From SHZL01 sp963784425 (GTDB taxonomy: Bacteria; Pseudomonadota; Gammaproteobacteria; Xanthomonadales; SZUA-36), in assembly GCA_963784425.1 (NCBI GenBank), contig CAWARM010000004.1:1-19996 (forward strand): a stretch of DNA of 19,996 nt. The letters are read 5' to 3'. Below the pieces are notes generated by a model. That model worked only from the letters and a program-made list of their open reading frames with translations, did no database searches and was not told the DNA's origin. Every line of letters starts with the position of its first letter. Within the stretch, counting starts at the first letter, position 1. Below, piece after piece: positions 7,671 through 16,625 of this stretch. The translations under genes were made by a program, and so were the position numbers.

Positions 7671-8642
7671 TTATTTTGTAAATGCGAAGTCAGCGGATTG
7701 CGTTGTCCCATCGATGAATTTAAGTAACAGCCTGCGGCAGGAATTCGCCCACGACTTGTCGGTCTTCCAGACGTAATGGTACCGACCTGAAGATGCATCA
7801 TAGGTCAGAGTACTCGAACCGGCTGTTACTGTTTCTTCAATCGGGTCGATGCTGGCGCCAGAGCCGCATGTCAAGTTTTGCGCTTTGGGATAACCTGCCT
7901 CAAAGATCGCCAGACCCTGATTGCCGTTCAAGGAAAACTTCACCGGTATCGCCTGGCCCGCTTTGACGGAGTTCCGGGTCGGGAGGTTGTCCACCGGTTG
8001 GAAGAAGCCGGTGAAGGCATATGTGATGCTCCACGAACCGTTGACGAGCGTGATGGTGAAGTTGCCGTTCGGAGCGATCACCGGAGTGACAGTTCCGTAG
8101 CCCGCGCCCGGTCCGACTGGCCCCGTTGGATTGTTGGTACAGATCAAGCTGCCGGTGTATGGGCCGCTCACCACGCAGGCCGAGAGTGCGTGGACACCGG
8201 CGTCAACCGGGGCGTTGTAGCTGCCGGCGGTCGCCGTTACAGCCGCTTTGTTGATCACGATGGCCGCAGAACCATTCTCGTCGTCATAGTTGGTGCCGCC
8301 GTCGAATGTCCAGTTGGCTGTCCCGCCGGGGTAGTCAGTGAAACTGGCGCCCAGGTTCAGGCCAGCGCTCAGATCCACGCCCCCAACGCCGGTTGCCGAC
8401 CCGGTGGCGCCGTGCGCCGCTCCGTCATACGTGCCGCTGTAACCGGTGACCGTGACGGTCGCGTCCGCCGGATCGATGGTGAAGTTCTCACTGTCATCGC
8501 TCGCCGTGTGATTGGTATCCCCGGCATACGACGCGCTGGCCGTCGCGGTTCCGGCGTCGATGTTGTCGGTGTAATCCACCGTCAGCGCCTGGTTCAAACC
8601 GCCCGCACCGGTCACGTTCGCGGTGCACGGCTCAATGGCCAA
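7671..8642 (-). CDS. C-terminal part of the subtilase: MBG/Ig-like domains and PxKF-like domain
   Basis: This uninterrupted 3' stretch of the giant protease gene encodes, in order, the end of the last tandem repeat, an MBG-like domain (TVTVTGYSGTYDGAAHGATG onward), an ATAGSY-type Ig-like segment with a cysteine pair (SACVVSG ... SLICTNNP), and a final ~110-residue domain starting FTGFFQPVDNLPTRNSVKAG and containing AIPVKFSLNG. That matches the PxKF-type domain found at the C-termini of large secreted bacterial proteins; I recognise it by the P-V-K-F motif and its flanks. The last residues FAFTK end at TAA 7671-7673. The frame is separated from the upstream repeats by a one-base deletion near 8646 relative to sister repeats. 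It is part of the 12640 gene, not a separate gene. Confidence 0.75.
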   Translation of the reverse strand: MAIEPCTANVTGAGGLNQALTVDYTDNIDAGTATASASYAGDTNHTASDDSENFTIDPADATVTVTGYSGTYDGAAHGATGSATGVGGVDLSAGLNLGASFTDYPGGTANWTFDGGTNYDDENGSAAIVINKAAVTATAGSYNAPVDAGVHALSACVVSGPYTGSLICTNNPTGPVGPGAGYGTVTPVIAPNGNFTITLVNGSWSITYAFTGFFQPVDNLPTRNSVKAGQAIPVKFSLNGNQGLAIFEAGYPKAQNLTCGSGASIDPIEETVTAGSSTLTYDASSGRYHYVWKTDKSWANSCRRLLLKFIDGTTQSADFAFTK

Positions 8643-10318
8643 CCCGTGTAGGTCACATTCGCCGGGCAGCTCACCGTGGTGGTTGATTCCGCCTGGTCGA
8701 TGGTGAAGTTCTCACTGTCATCGCTCGCCGTGTGATTGGTATCCCCGGCATACGACGCGCTGGCCGTCGCGGTTCCGGCGTCGATGTTGTCGGTGTAATC
8801 CACCGTCAGCGCCTGGTTCAAACCGCCCGCACCGGTCACGTTCGCGGTGCACGGCTCAATGGCCGAACCCGTGTAGGTCAAGGGTCCCGCGGAACAGCTC
8901 ACCTCGGTGACCGACTCCGCCGGATCGATGGTGAAGTTCTCACTGTCATCGCTCGCCGTGTGATTGGTATCCCCGGCATACGACGCACTGGCCGTCGCGG
9001 TTCCGGCGTCGATGTTGTCGGTGTAATCCACCGTCAGCGCCTGGTTCAAACCGCCCGCACCGGTCACGTTCGCGGTGCACGGCTCAATGGCCGAACCCGT
9101 GTAGGTGAAGGGTCCCGCGGAACAACTCACCTCGGTGACCGACTCCGCCGGATCGATGGTGAAGTTCTCACTGTCATCGCTGCGCCGTGTGATTGGTATC
9201 CCCGGCATACGACGCGCTGGCCGTCGCGGTTCCGGCGTCGATGTTGTCGGTGTAATCCACCGTCAGCGCCTGGTTCAAACCGCCCGCACCGGTCACGTTC
9301 GCGGTGCACGGCTCAATGGCCGAACCCGTGTAGGTCAAAGGTCCCGCGGAACAGCTCACCTCGGTGACCGACTCCGCCGGATCGATGGTGAAGTTCTCGC
9401 TGTCATTGCTGCGCCGTGTGGTTGCGCATCCCCGGCATACGATCGCACTCGCCGTCGCCGTTCCGGCGTCGATGTTGTCGGTGTAATCCACCGTCAGCGC
9501 CTGGTTCAAACCGCCCGCACCGGTCACGTTCGCGGTGCACGGCTCAATGGCCGAACCCGTGTAGGTGAAGTGGTCCCGCGGAACAGCTCACCGTCGGTGA
9601 CCGACTCCGCCGGATCGATGGTGAAGTTCTCGCTGTCATTGCGTGCCCGTGTGGTTCGCCAGGCTGCTCCCGGCATACGACTGGCACTCGCCGTCCCGGA
9701 CCCATCCCGGCGTCGATGTTGTCGGCTGTTAATCCACCGTCAGATCGCCTGGTTCAAACCGCCCGCACCGGTCACCGTTCGCGGTGCCGACGGCTCAATG
9801 CGCGCCGAACCCGTCGTAGGTTTCATTCGCCGGACAGCTCACCTCTGTAATCGCACCTCCGCCGGATCGATGGTGAAGTTCTCGCTGTCATTGCTGCCCG
9901 TATGATTCGCATCTCCGGGATAGCGACGCACTCGCCGTCGCCAGTCCAGCGTTGAAGTTGTCGGTATAACCCACCGTCAGCACTTCGTTCAAACCGCCTG
10001 CACCGGTCGCGTTCGCGGTGCACGGCTCAATGGCCGAACCCGTGTAGGTTTCATTCGCCGGACAACTCACCTCTGTAATCGACTCCGCCGGGTCAATGGT
10101 GAAGTTCTTGCTGTCATTGCTGCCCGTATGATTCGCATCTCCGGGATACGACGCACTCGCCGTCGCCAGTCCAGCGTTGAGGTTGTCGGTATAACCCACC
10201 GTCAGCGCTTCGTTCAAACCGCCTGCACCGGTCACGTTCGCGGTGCACGGCGTAATGGCCGAACCCGTGTAGGTGAAGGGTCCCGCGGAACAGCTCACCT
10301 CGGTGACCGACTCCGCCG
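8471..10318 (-). repeat. Tandem array of eight ~228-bp coding repeats in the subtilase gene
   Basis: A GATCGATGGTGAAG-like start recurs at 8471, 8695, 8923, 9151, 9380, 9613, 9865 and 10091, with the array ending at 10318. Unit spacings are 224, 228, 228, 229, 233, 252, 226 and 228. Each encodes a ~76-residue Ig-like unit: ESVTEVSCSAGPFTYTGSA, a cysteine-bearing strand, GAGGLNQALTVDYTDN, TASASYAGDTNHT, and SENFTIDP. Two units carry the shorter CPANETYTG variant and one carries CPANVTYTG, each three bases shorter. Units 8923 and 9151 are almost identical. Departures from 228 or 225 are extra or missing bases that break the frame. Such repeats probably act as a stalk presenting the protease away from the cell. 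Confidence 0.9.
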
Positions 10319-11541
10319 GATCGATGGTGAAGCTACCTGCAGAAAGACTGGTAAGGGTGGCATAGTTGATGGTGTCATTAGGCACAAAATCCGCCGTGAC
10401 CGTGTAGGTGTCGGCATTGGTCGGCACAGTCGATGAACCATTGTATTTGACGTTGCTGACTGTGCCTGGAACGGAGCTCGCGGAGATACCAACACTGGCC
10501 GCAATGGCCGAACCCGTGTAGGTCTGCGGCGAATTGCTCACCGCAAGTGTTGCCGTCGGTGTTGCCTGTGTGATGCTCCACGACCCGTTGGCAGGGGTGA
10601 TGGTGAAGTTACTGTTCGGAGCGATCACCGGAGTGACTATTCCGGATCCCACGCCCGGTCCAACGGATGCCGGATTGTTCGTACAGCTCAGGCTCCACGG
10701 TATAGGTGCCGGTTACCGCGCAGGCCGAGGGCGCGTGCGCATTGCCGTCATACGACGCTGCTGTAACTGCCGGCGGTCGCCGTTACCGGCGCCGGGTTGA
10801 TCACGAAGTTGCCTGCCGACGCATCCGCAAGGCTGTTGTAGTTGGCGCTGTTAGTTGGGACAAAATCCGCTGTGACTGCATAGGTGGCGGCATTGGTCGG
10901 CACAGTCGATGAACCATTGTATTTAACGTCGCTTACGGTGCCCGCTACCGAACCAGTCACGATGGCCGCCTGCGGTGAGCCGTTATACGTTACCGGCGAA
11001 TTGGTCACGGACAGGGTCGGCGTTGTCTTGGTTATCGCTTGGACAAAGGTCCCGTTGCTTGTCTGAAGCGTTGTAGAACCGGAGCCGGTGTCGAACCAAG
11101 GTAACAAGCCCTGATAGTATGACTACCAACTGCAAGCGTAGTCGAGGTGAACGTGGCATTGCCGTTGCTATCAATATTTGTCGCAGCCTGTAATTCTGTG
11201 AAGCCTCCAGTGCAATTGGTGCCCTCACCAAATTTCACTTGGCCTTGCGTAACTGCAGTTGCTGGAGAACCACTAGTGGTGGTGGATGTAAATGTAACCG
11301 AGGTTCCGTAATTGAGTGCTCCAGTTCCACTTGGATTTGTCCGCGATACAACCGTTGTCGTATTTATCGCCGCCGTCGTGTACGGCCCCACAAACGGCCC
11401 GCCACCGGGGGCGCCGACGGGTTTTACTTCTTCCATGCTGGTGTCGGCCAGGGCGCGCGGCATGTTGATGCGGCCATTGCCAACCAGTAACTTCGCTTCG
11501 TCGGGGTCCGTCGGAACCGGCTGGATCCGCGTTGCGCGCAA
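9888..11541 (-). pseudogene. Middle part of the subtilase: Ig-like and MBG-like domains, frameshifted
   Basis: This section connects the catalytic domain to the tandem repeats. Reading leftward: a bacterial Ig-like domain (TVVSRTNPSGTGALNYGTSV ... TLAVGSHTIRACY, about 11410-11110), an MBG-like domain (SVTNSPVTYNGSPQAAIV, about 11050-10800), an ATAGSY segment, a second MBG-like domain (SNSPQTYTGSAIAASVG, about 10550-10330) and the first two tandem repeats. The frame changes near 11535, 11090, 10757 and 10693. At 10757, adding YDGNAHAPSACAVTG in the next frame restores a pattern seen again in the C-terminal part (VDAGVHALSACVVSG), which supports real homology across the break. It is a continuation of the gene starting at 12640. 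Confidence 0.7.
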
Positions 11542-12640
11542 TGCGGCCCACGATCACACCGTTTGGCAGCATCGGATCAACGGCCCGCATGAACGCAGCC
11601 ACGCCGGCGACTATCGCGGCAGAAGCCGATGTCCCGTCAGCGGAGGTATAGCCCTGTGCGGCATCCGTTGAGGTGATATCCACGCCGGGAGCGGCCAGGA
11701 AAACCGCATTGCCGGAGTTGCTGAAGCCGGCCAGTCCATCACCAACATCCGTCGCCGAAACGCCCATGACGCCTGCGTCTCCGGCCGGATAGGTCGGTGC
11801 GGCCAGCGCGTCGTTGCCAACCGCCGCCACCAAAACCACATCCTTCGACCAGGCGTAGTCAATGGCAGCCTGCAGGTTTTCACTGAATCCGGGATTGCTG
11901 AAACCCATCAGGATGACGTCGGCGCCATGATCGGCGGCCCAGATGATACCTTCAATGATGTCACTATCCTGGCCTTCGCCATTTGCGTCAATGACCTGAA
12001 CCGGTACGAGCTTGACACCCGCGTAGGCTACGCCGGCGATTCCCTCGCCATTATCGGCCTGCGCTGCGACGATCCCCGCGAGCCATGTGCCGTGGCCGTT
12101 CGGGTCTGTCGTGCCGTCGGACTGCGGATCGAGAACCGACATGCCAGGTACCACCACATTGGCCAGCTCGCTGTGAGCGGCATTGATACCCGTGTCCAGT
12201 ACCGCAACTTTAGGCTCGTATCCTGCGCTGTTCAGCGTCGCGTTCCCGTACACCTCGTCCCAGCCTATCTTGGGCAGGTCCCATTGGCTTCCGATCAGTT
12301 CATCATTGGGCAGCCACTCGACTTTGCGCGTAGTGTTGAATTCCACGCTTGCAACTTGAGGATCATCGGCATAAGCCTGCGCAATCGTCTCGGCGTCCGC
12401 CTCCGGGACCTCGATAACATACATGCGCAATTGCGGAATGCTGGACGTTATCTGCCCGCCATTGCGCTGGATGACATCCTCTTGCTGCCGCCACCGACAG
12501 TCCCGCACCGTCCGCACAATCAGGGACGCGGTGGCTGGAGTCTCCTGGGACATGCCGACCGAGCTGAGCCCGATGACCAGCAAGGAAGCTAATACAACGC
12601 TTGCGGCATACTTATACAGATGGGGTGCAAAGCCTTTCAT
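11273..12640 (-). CDS. Secreted subtilisin-like serine protease (S8), catalytic N-terminal part
   Basis: ATG 12640 is preceded by AGGAG about seven bases upstream and opens a signal peptide (hydrophobic residues about 11-28). Residues about 38-100 look like an I9-type propeptide/chaperone domain. The S8 domain carries all catalytic residues: D149 in VAVLDTGI, H183 in NGHGTWLAG, oxyanion N276 in AAVGND, and S338 in DGTSASAAIVAGVAA. It would be secreted and self-processed, with endopeptidase activity. Homology is clear to about residue 370 (11535), where the frame shifts; the displayed frame continues to 11273 but residues after ~371 are out of frame, and true coding continues as INMPRALADTSMEEVKP in the next frame. 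The whole gene spans 7671-12640, about 1,650 residues if repaired. It is divided from nifJ by 376 bases. Confidence 0.85.
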   Translation of the reverse strand: MKGFAPHLYKYAASVVLASLLVIGLSSVGMSQETPATASLIVRTVRDCRWRQQEDVIQRNGGQITSSIPQLRMYVIEVPEADAETIAQAYADDPQVASVEFNTTRKVEWLPNDELIGSQWDLPKIGWDEVYGNATLNSAGYEPKVAVLDTGINAAHSELANVVVPGMSVLDPQSDGTTDPNGHGTWLAGIVAAQADNGEGIAGVAYAGVKLVPVQVIDANGEGQDSDIIEGIIWAADHGADVILMGFSNPGFSENLQAAIDYAWSKDVVLVAAVGNDALAAPTYPAGDAGVMGVSATDVGDGLAGFSNSGNAVFLAAPGVDITSTDAAQGYTSADGTSASAAIVAGVAAFMRAVDPMLPNGVIVGRIARNADPAGSDGPRRSEVTGWQWPHQHAARPGRHQHGRSKTRRRPRWRAVCGAVHDGGDKYDNGCIADKSKWNWSTQLRNLGYIYIHHH

Positions 12641-12675
12641 AAGAACTCCTGATTTCTGTTTAATGGGATGAAGTG

Positions 12676-12697
12676 CTCAAATCTCAAATACTCAAAT
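12676..12697 (-). repeat. Three iterated ATTTGAG heptamers in the subtilase leader
   Basis: CTCAAAT occurs at 12676-12682, 12683-12689 and 12691-12697 on the plus strand (ATTTGAG on the coding strand). The copies overlap the predicted promoter -10 element and transcription start, 36-57 bases before the ATG. They could be a regulator site or a chance A/T-rich repeat. Confidence 0.4.
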
Positions 12698-12724
12698 CAT
12701 TATGTTGAATCGTTGCCACGTCAA
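12696..12724 (-). promoter_or_regulatory. Candidate sigma-70 promoter for the subtilase gene
   Basis: On the minus strand, TTGACG (12724-12719) and AATGAT (12701-12696) are separated by exactly 17 bases. This is 5/6 and 4/6 to the consensus. It predicts a leader of about 50 bases before ATG 12640, and it lies in the only sizeable gap upstream of that gene. Confidence 0.4.
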
Positions 12725-13016
12725 AACATCCGTTGTCTCGGCTTTCTCAAGCAAAGCCGCTCGGTTCCGCGCGGGCCACGATACCGCGCAGAAAAATACT
12801 CACGCCGCTCAAGAGCTGCGTCACTGCAATCCATTTGGAGTCCCCTTCCGCTGGAGAAAACCGCCAACCCAACACTACCGGGCAGGATTAGCGGTCAATC
12901 TGCGAGAAATCTACGCCTTTGGCCAGATCAAAGCAAGCAAGGCCGCTTGCCCGGAAGGTCGCGGATACGCAGCCAGGCAGAAGTGCCGCCCGACCCAACG
13001 GGGCAGCCAATGAGCA

Positions 13017-16000
13017 CTACCTGCCCTGCCGGGTGTCGGGGTTGAACGCTGCCGCATTGCGGGTTGCCATATCCTCGTAGATTGCCCAACGCTGGTAGAC
13101 CACCTCCTGGGCCAGGCCCAACAGGCGCGCCGCTTCCTCCGGGTTTGTGCGTTGCAGGCTCTGGAAACGCCCCTCGTGTTTGCGGTAGTCGGCCAGCAAC
13201 AGGCTGGGGCGCAAGCTGTCCAGGGTGAACGGAATGCCACCGGCTTCACGGATCAGCGGGTTATAGCGAATCAGCGGCCAGTGCCCGCTGTCCACCGCGC
13301 GTTTTTGCTGCTGCAGTCCTTGCTCCATGTCAATGCCGTGTGCGATGCAATGTGAATAAGCGATGATCAGGGAAGGGCCGGGATAGGCTTCTGCCTCGCG
13401 CAAAGCCTGCAGCGTCTGCTGCGGGTTGGCGCCCATCGCGATGCGCGCCACATACACACTGCCGTATGCGATGGCTTGCTGCGCCACGTCCTTCTTGCCG
13501 ATCTGCTTGCCGCCTGCGGCGAACTTGGCGACCGCACCCAGCGGCGTGGACTTGGACATCTGGCCACCGGTATTGGAGTAAACCTCGGTGTCCAGCACCA
13601 GGATATTCACGTCCAAACCAGATGCCAGCACGTGATCGAGGCCGGACGAACCAATGTCATAAGCCCAGCCGTCACCACCGACGATCCAGATGGATCGGCG
13701 CACCAGGTGATCGGCCATGGCGCGCAGGTTCTTGGCAGCCGGTGAGTCCATGAGCTTGAGCCGGTACTTCAGATCCTGCACACGCTCCCGCTGGCGGGCA
13801 ATCTCTGACTCGCTCTGCTGTGATGCATGCAGGATTCCATCCACCAGGCCCGCGCCCAATTCCCCGCGCAGCTCTTGCAGGGCCAGCTCGGCCTGGCGGC
13901 GGTGGTGGTTGGCGGACAAGCGCATACCCATGCCAAATTCCGCGTTGTCCTCGAACAGGGAGTTGGACCAGGCAGGGCCGCGGCCCTCGGCCGTTTTGGA
14001 CCAGGGCGTGGTGGGCAGGTTGCCACCGTATATGGAGGAGCAACCGGTCGCGTTGGCAACCATCATGCGATCGCCGAACAACTGTGTGGCCAGGCGCAGG
14101 TAGGGCGTCTCACCACAACCCGCGCAAGCGCTGGAGAACTCGAACAGGGGCTGCAGGAACTGCACGCCGCGGACATTGGAGTAATCAATTTCTGCGCGTG
14201 AGTTCCACGCCAGATGTTCGAACCAGGAGAGGTTTTCGCGCTGCGTTTCCAGCAATGGCGCTTTATCCACCAGCCTGAGCGCGCGCGTGACCTCGCCGTC
14301 CCCCGTTTCGTTGCGCACCGGGCAGGCATCGACGCACAGCTTGCAACCGGTGCAGTCATCCGGATACACCTGCAAGACATAGCGCATCTCCGGGAAACCG
14401 CGCGCGTTGATCGGCATGGACTGAAAACCGGGCGGCGCGTCCTGCACAGCAGACTCATGACAGAACTTGGCGCGAATGGCGGCGTGGGGACACACAAAAG
14501 AGCAGTTGCCGCACTGGATGCACTCGGACTCCAGCCACTGCGGAATCTGCTGCGCGATGCTGCGCTTCTCCCACTGGCTGGTGCCGGTCGGGTAGGTGCC
14601 GTCCGCCGGCAGCTTCGACACCGGCAGGCGGTCACCGCGGCCGGCCATCATTTCGGCCGTCACGTCATGCACGAAAATGGGAGCAATGGCCGGCACTACC
14701 CGCCGGTCAGCGATGCTGCCGGGCAGGCCGATAGCGACTTCGAACAGGCGGGAAAGCGCCTGGTCGACGGCAGCAAAATTACGCTCAACCGCCTTGCCGC
14801 CCTTGCGGCGATAGGTTTTTTCGATGGCATGCTTGATGGCGGCAATCGCGCTATCGCTGTCCATTATGCCGGCCAGCTTGAAGAAGCAGACCTGCATGAT
14901 GGTGTTGATACGCCGGCCCATGCCGGTGGCGCGGGCGACCTCATAGGCATCGATAGCAAATACCCTGACATGCTTTTCGATGATGCGTCGTTGCAGGGAT
15001 TGCGGCAAGTGCGACCAGGTCTCAGTAGCGCTGTGCGGACTGTTGAGCAACAGCGTGGCGCCCTGCGCAGCATTGGCCAGGAATCCGGCATTGAAAACGA
15101 ACTCGAACTGGTGGCAGCCAATGAAGTTGGCCGACTGCACCAGGTAGGGCGAGTCGATCGGTTTGGGCCCGAAGCGCAGATGCGACACGGTCTCGGCGCC
15201 GGCCTTCCTGGAGTCGTAAACGAAATAGGCCTGCCCATACAGTCCAGCTTGATCGGGGCCGGCTTGCTCGCAGATGATCTTGATGGTGTTCTTGTTGGCG
15301 CCCACCGTGCCGTCCGCACCGAGCCCGTAAAACAACGCGCGCACGTTGTCGTCACGTTCGATGATGAAGTCCTGGTCATAATCGATGCTGAGGTGGGTGA
15401 TGTCATCATGGATACCGACGGTGAAATGCCGCCGCGGCGCATCACCTGCCAGTTCATCGAACACGCCGCGCACCATAGCCGGCGTGAACTCCTTGGAAGA
15501 CAGTCCGTAACGGCCGCCGATGACCAGCGGCAAAGCACGGGACCGGTCCTGTGCCAAGGCTGTCACTATGTCCTGATAAAGGGGCTCGCCGTTTGCTCCA
15601 GGCTCCTTGGTGCGGTCCAGCACCGCGATGCGGCGAACAGAAGGCGGCAGTGCCTGCAGCAACTCCGCAGCGGGGAATGGCCGGAACAGCCGTACCACCA
15701 GTCCGGCGTAGCGGCCGCGGCCGGCGACTGGACCTTGCCCGTTCAGCCACTCAACCGTCTCCCGCACCGTGGATGCGCCGGAACCCATGATCACGATGAC
15801 CAGGTCGGCTTGGGGGTCTCCAAAATAGTCGACCAGGCCATACTGGCGACCGGTCAACGCAGCCAGTTCGTCCATTTTCTGCTGTACCGCGCCGGGCAAG
15901 GCTTCATAGTAGGAATTGACGCTTTCGCGCGCCTGGAAATAGGTATCCGGATTTTGCGCAGTGCCGCGCATCACTGGCTGGTCGGGGTTCAGGGCCCGCC

Positions 16001-16625
16001 GCTGATGCGCACGCACCAGCCCGTCATCGATCATGGCGCGCATCTGTTTCTTCCCGATGCGCTCGATCCGGTTGATTTCGTGCGAGGTACGGAATCCGTC
16101 GAAGAAATGGATGAACGGTATACGTGTCTGCAAGGTCGCCGCGTGCGCCACCAGAGCCAGGTCCTGGGCTTCCTGCACGGTCGAAGACGACAGCAAGGCA
16201 AAGCCGGTGGTGCGCGCGGCCATTACGTCCTGGTGGTCGCCAAAAATGGACAAGCCCTGCGCAGCCAGCGAACGGGCGGCCACGTGAAACACCGTGGGGG
16301 TAAGCTCGCCGGCTATCTTGTACATGTTGGGCAGCATCAGCATCAGGCCTTGGGACGCCGTGAATGTCGTGGACAGGGCACCCGCCTGCAGTGCGCCGTG
16401 CACTGCGCCTGCGGCGCCGCCCTCATGTTGCATCTCCACCACGGTGGGAACGTGGCCCCAGAGATTGGGCTGCTGCTGCGCGGCCCACTCATCGGCCAGT
16501 TCGGCCATCGTCGAGGATGGCGTGATCGGGTAGATCGCGCAAATCTCGCTCAACTGGTAAGCGATGCGCGCAGCCGCTTCATTGCCATCGACACTGATCA
16601 ACTTGCCGTCCCGTGGGCCGCTCAT
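13017..16625 (-). CDS. nifJ: Pyruvate:ferredoxin (flavodoxin) oxidoreductase, single-chain
   Basis: This enzyme interconverts pyruvate + CoA and acetyl-CoA + CO2 with transfer of electrons to ferredoxin or flavodoxin in the cytoplasm. The 1,202-residue length and domain order fit one-chain PFOR: domain I (DGNEAAARIAYQLSE, IYPITPSS), domain II (LDRTKEPGANGEPLYQDIV), gamma domain (DGTVGANKNTIKII, AYFVYDSRKAG), EKR region, two [4Fe-4S] motifs (CIQCGNCSFVCP near residue 702, CTGCKLCVDACP near 758) and the TPP domain. Proximal-cluster cysteines are present (CAGC near 834, ATGCSSIYGG, and SHCIAHG), as are TPP motif GDGWAYDIG (near 983) and SNTGGQMSKSTP. The start is ATG 16625, not the longer open frame to 16799, because homology begins there and ATGA overlaps the upstream gene's stop. 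Substrate could be another 2-oxoacid, but pyruvate is most likely. Confidence 0.95.
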   Translation of the reverse strand: MSGPRDGKLISVDGNEAAARIAYQLSEICAIYPITPSSTMAELADEWAAQQQPNLWGHVPTVVEMQHEGGAAGAVHGALQAGALSTTFTASQGLMLMLPNMYKIAGELTPTVFHVAARSLAAQGLSIFGDHQDVMAARTTGFALLSSSTVQEAQDLALVAHAATLQTRIPFIHFFDGFRTSHEINRIERIGKKQMRAMIDDGLVRAHQRRALNPDQPVMRGTAQNPDTYFQARESVNSYYEALPGAVQQKMDELAALTGRQYGLVDYFGDPQADLVIVIMGSGASTVRETVEWLNGQGPVAGRGRYAGLVVRLFRPFPAAELLQALPPSVRRIAVLDRTKEPGANGEPLYQDIVTALAQDRSRALPLVIGGRYGLSSKEFTPAMVRGVFDELAGDAPRRHFTVGIHDDITHLSIDYDQDFIIERDDNVRALFYGLGADGTVGANKNTIKIICEQAGPDQAGLYGQAYFVYDSRKAGAETVSHLRFGPKPIDSPYLVQSANFIGCHQFEFVFNAGFLANAAQGATLLLNSPHSATETWSHLPQSLQRRIIEKHVRVFAIDAYEVARATGMGRRINTIMQVCFFKLAGIMDSDSAIAAIKHAIEKTYRRKGGKAVERNFAAVDQALSRLFEVAIGLPGSIADRRVVPAIAPIFVHDVTAEMMAGRGDRLPVSKLPADGTYPTGTSQWEKRSIAQQIPQWLESECIQCGNCSFVCPHAAIRAKFCHESAVQDAPPGFQSMPINARGFPEMRYVLQVYPDDCTGCKLCVDACPVRNETGDGEVTRALRLVDKAPLLETQRENLSWFEHLAWNSRAEIDYSNVRGVQFLQPLFEFSSACAGCGETPYLRLATQLFGDRMMVANATGCSSIYGGNLPTTPWSKTAEGRGPAWSNSLFEDNAEFGMGMRLSANHHRRQAELALQELRGELGAGLVDGILHASQQSESEIARQRERVQDLKYRLKLMDSPAAKNLRAMADHLVRRSIWIVGGDGWAYDIGSSGLDHVLASGLDVNILVLDTEVYSNTGGQMSKSTPLGAVAKFAAGGKQIGKKDVAQQAIAYGSVYVARIAMGANPQQTLQALREAEAYPGPSLIIAYSHCIAHGIDMEQGLQQQKRAVDSGHWPLIRYNPLIREAGGIPFTLDSLRPSLLLADYRKHEGRFQSLQRTNPEEAARLLGLAQEVVYQRWAIYEDMATRNAAAFNPDTRQGR

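Larger units (their letters stand above)
12641..13016. other. Intergenic gap between subtilase start and nifJ end
   Basis: The gap of 376 bases holds the subtilase ribosome-binding site, the candidate promoter and the ATTTGAG repeats. It also contains a 7-bp perfect stem with a 7-base loop (CGGCTTT 12739-12745 / AAAGCCG 12753-12759), which could slow transcription running out of nifJ but lacks a T tract. I see no gene in 12760-13016; frames there have no family resemblance. Confidence 0.5.

Noticed and set aside
7878..9905. Several long plus-strand frames with repeated GIPGIRRAGRRGSG text
   Set aside because: They are the reverse-strand reading of the 228-bp coding repeats. Because the unit length is a multiple of three, an open antisense frame is copied along with it. 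Composition is arginine-rich and unlike a real protein.
8471..10318. Possible CRISPR array because of regular repeats
   Set aside because: Units are 228 bases, contiguous and coding, with no unique spacers of constant length.
12668..13045. 125-codon open frame in the gap after nifJ
   Set aside because: It has no family resemblance, no ribosome-binding site, and overlaps the end of nifJ and the subtilase promoter region.
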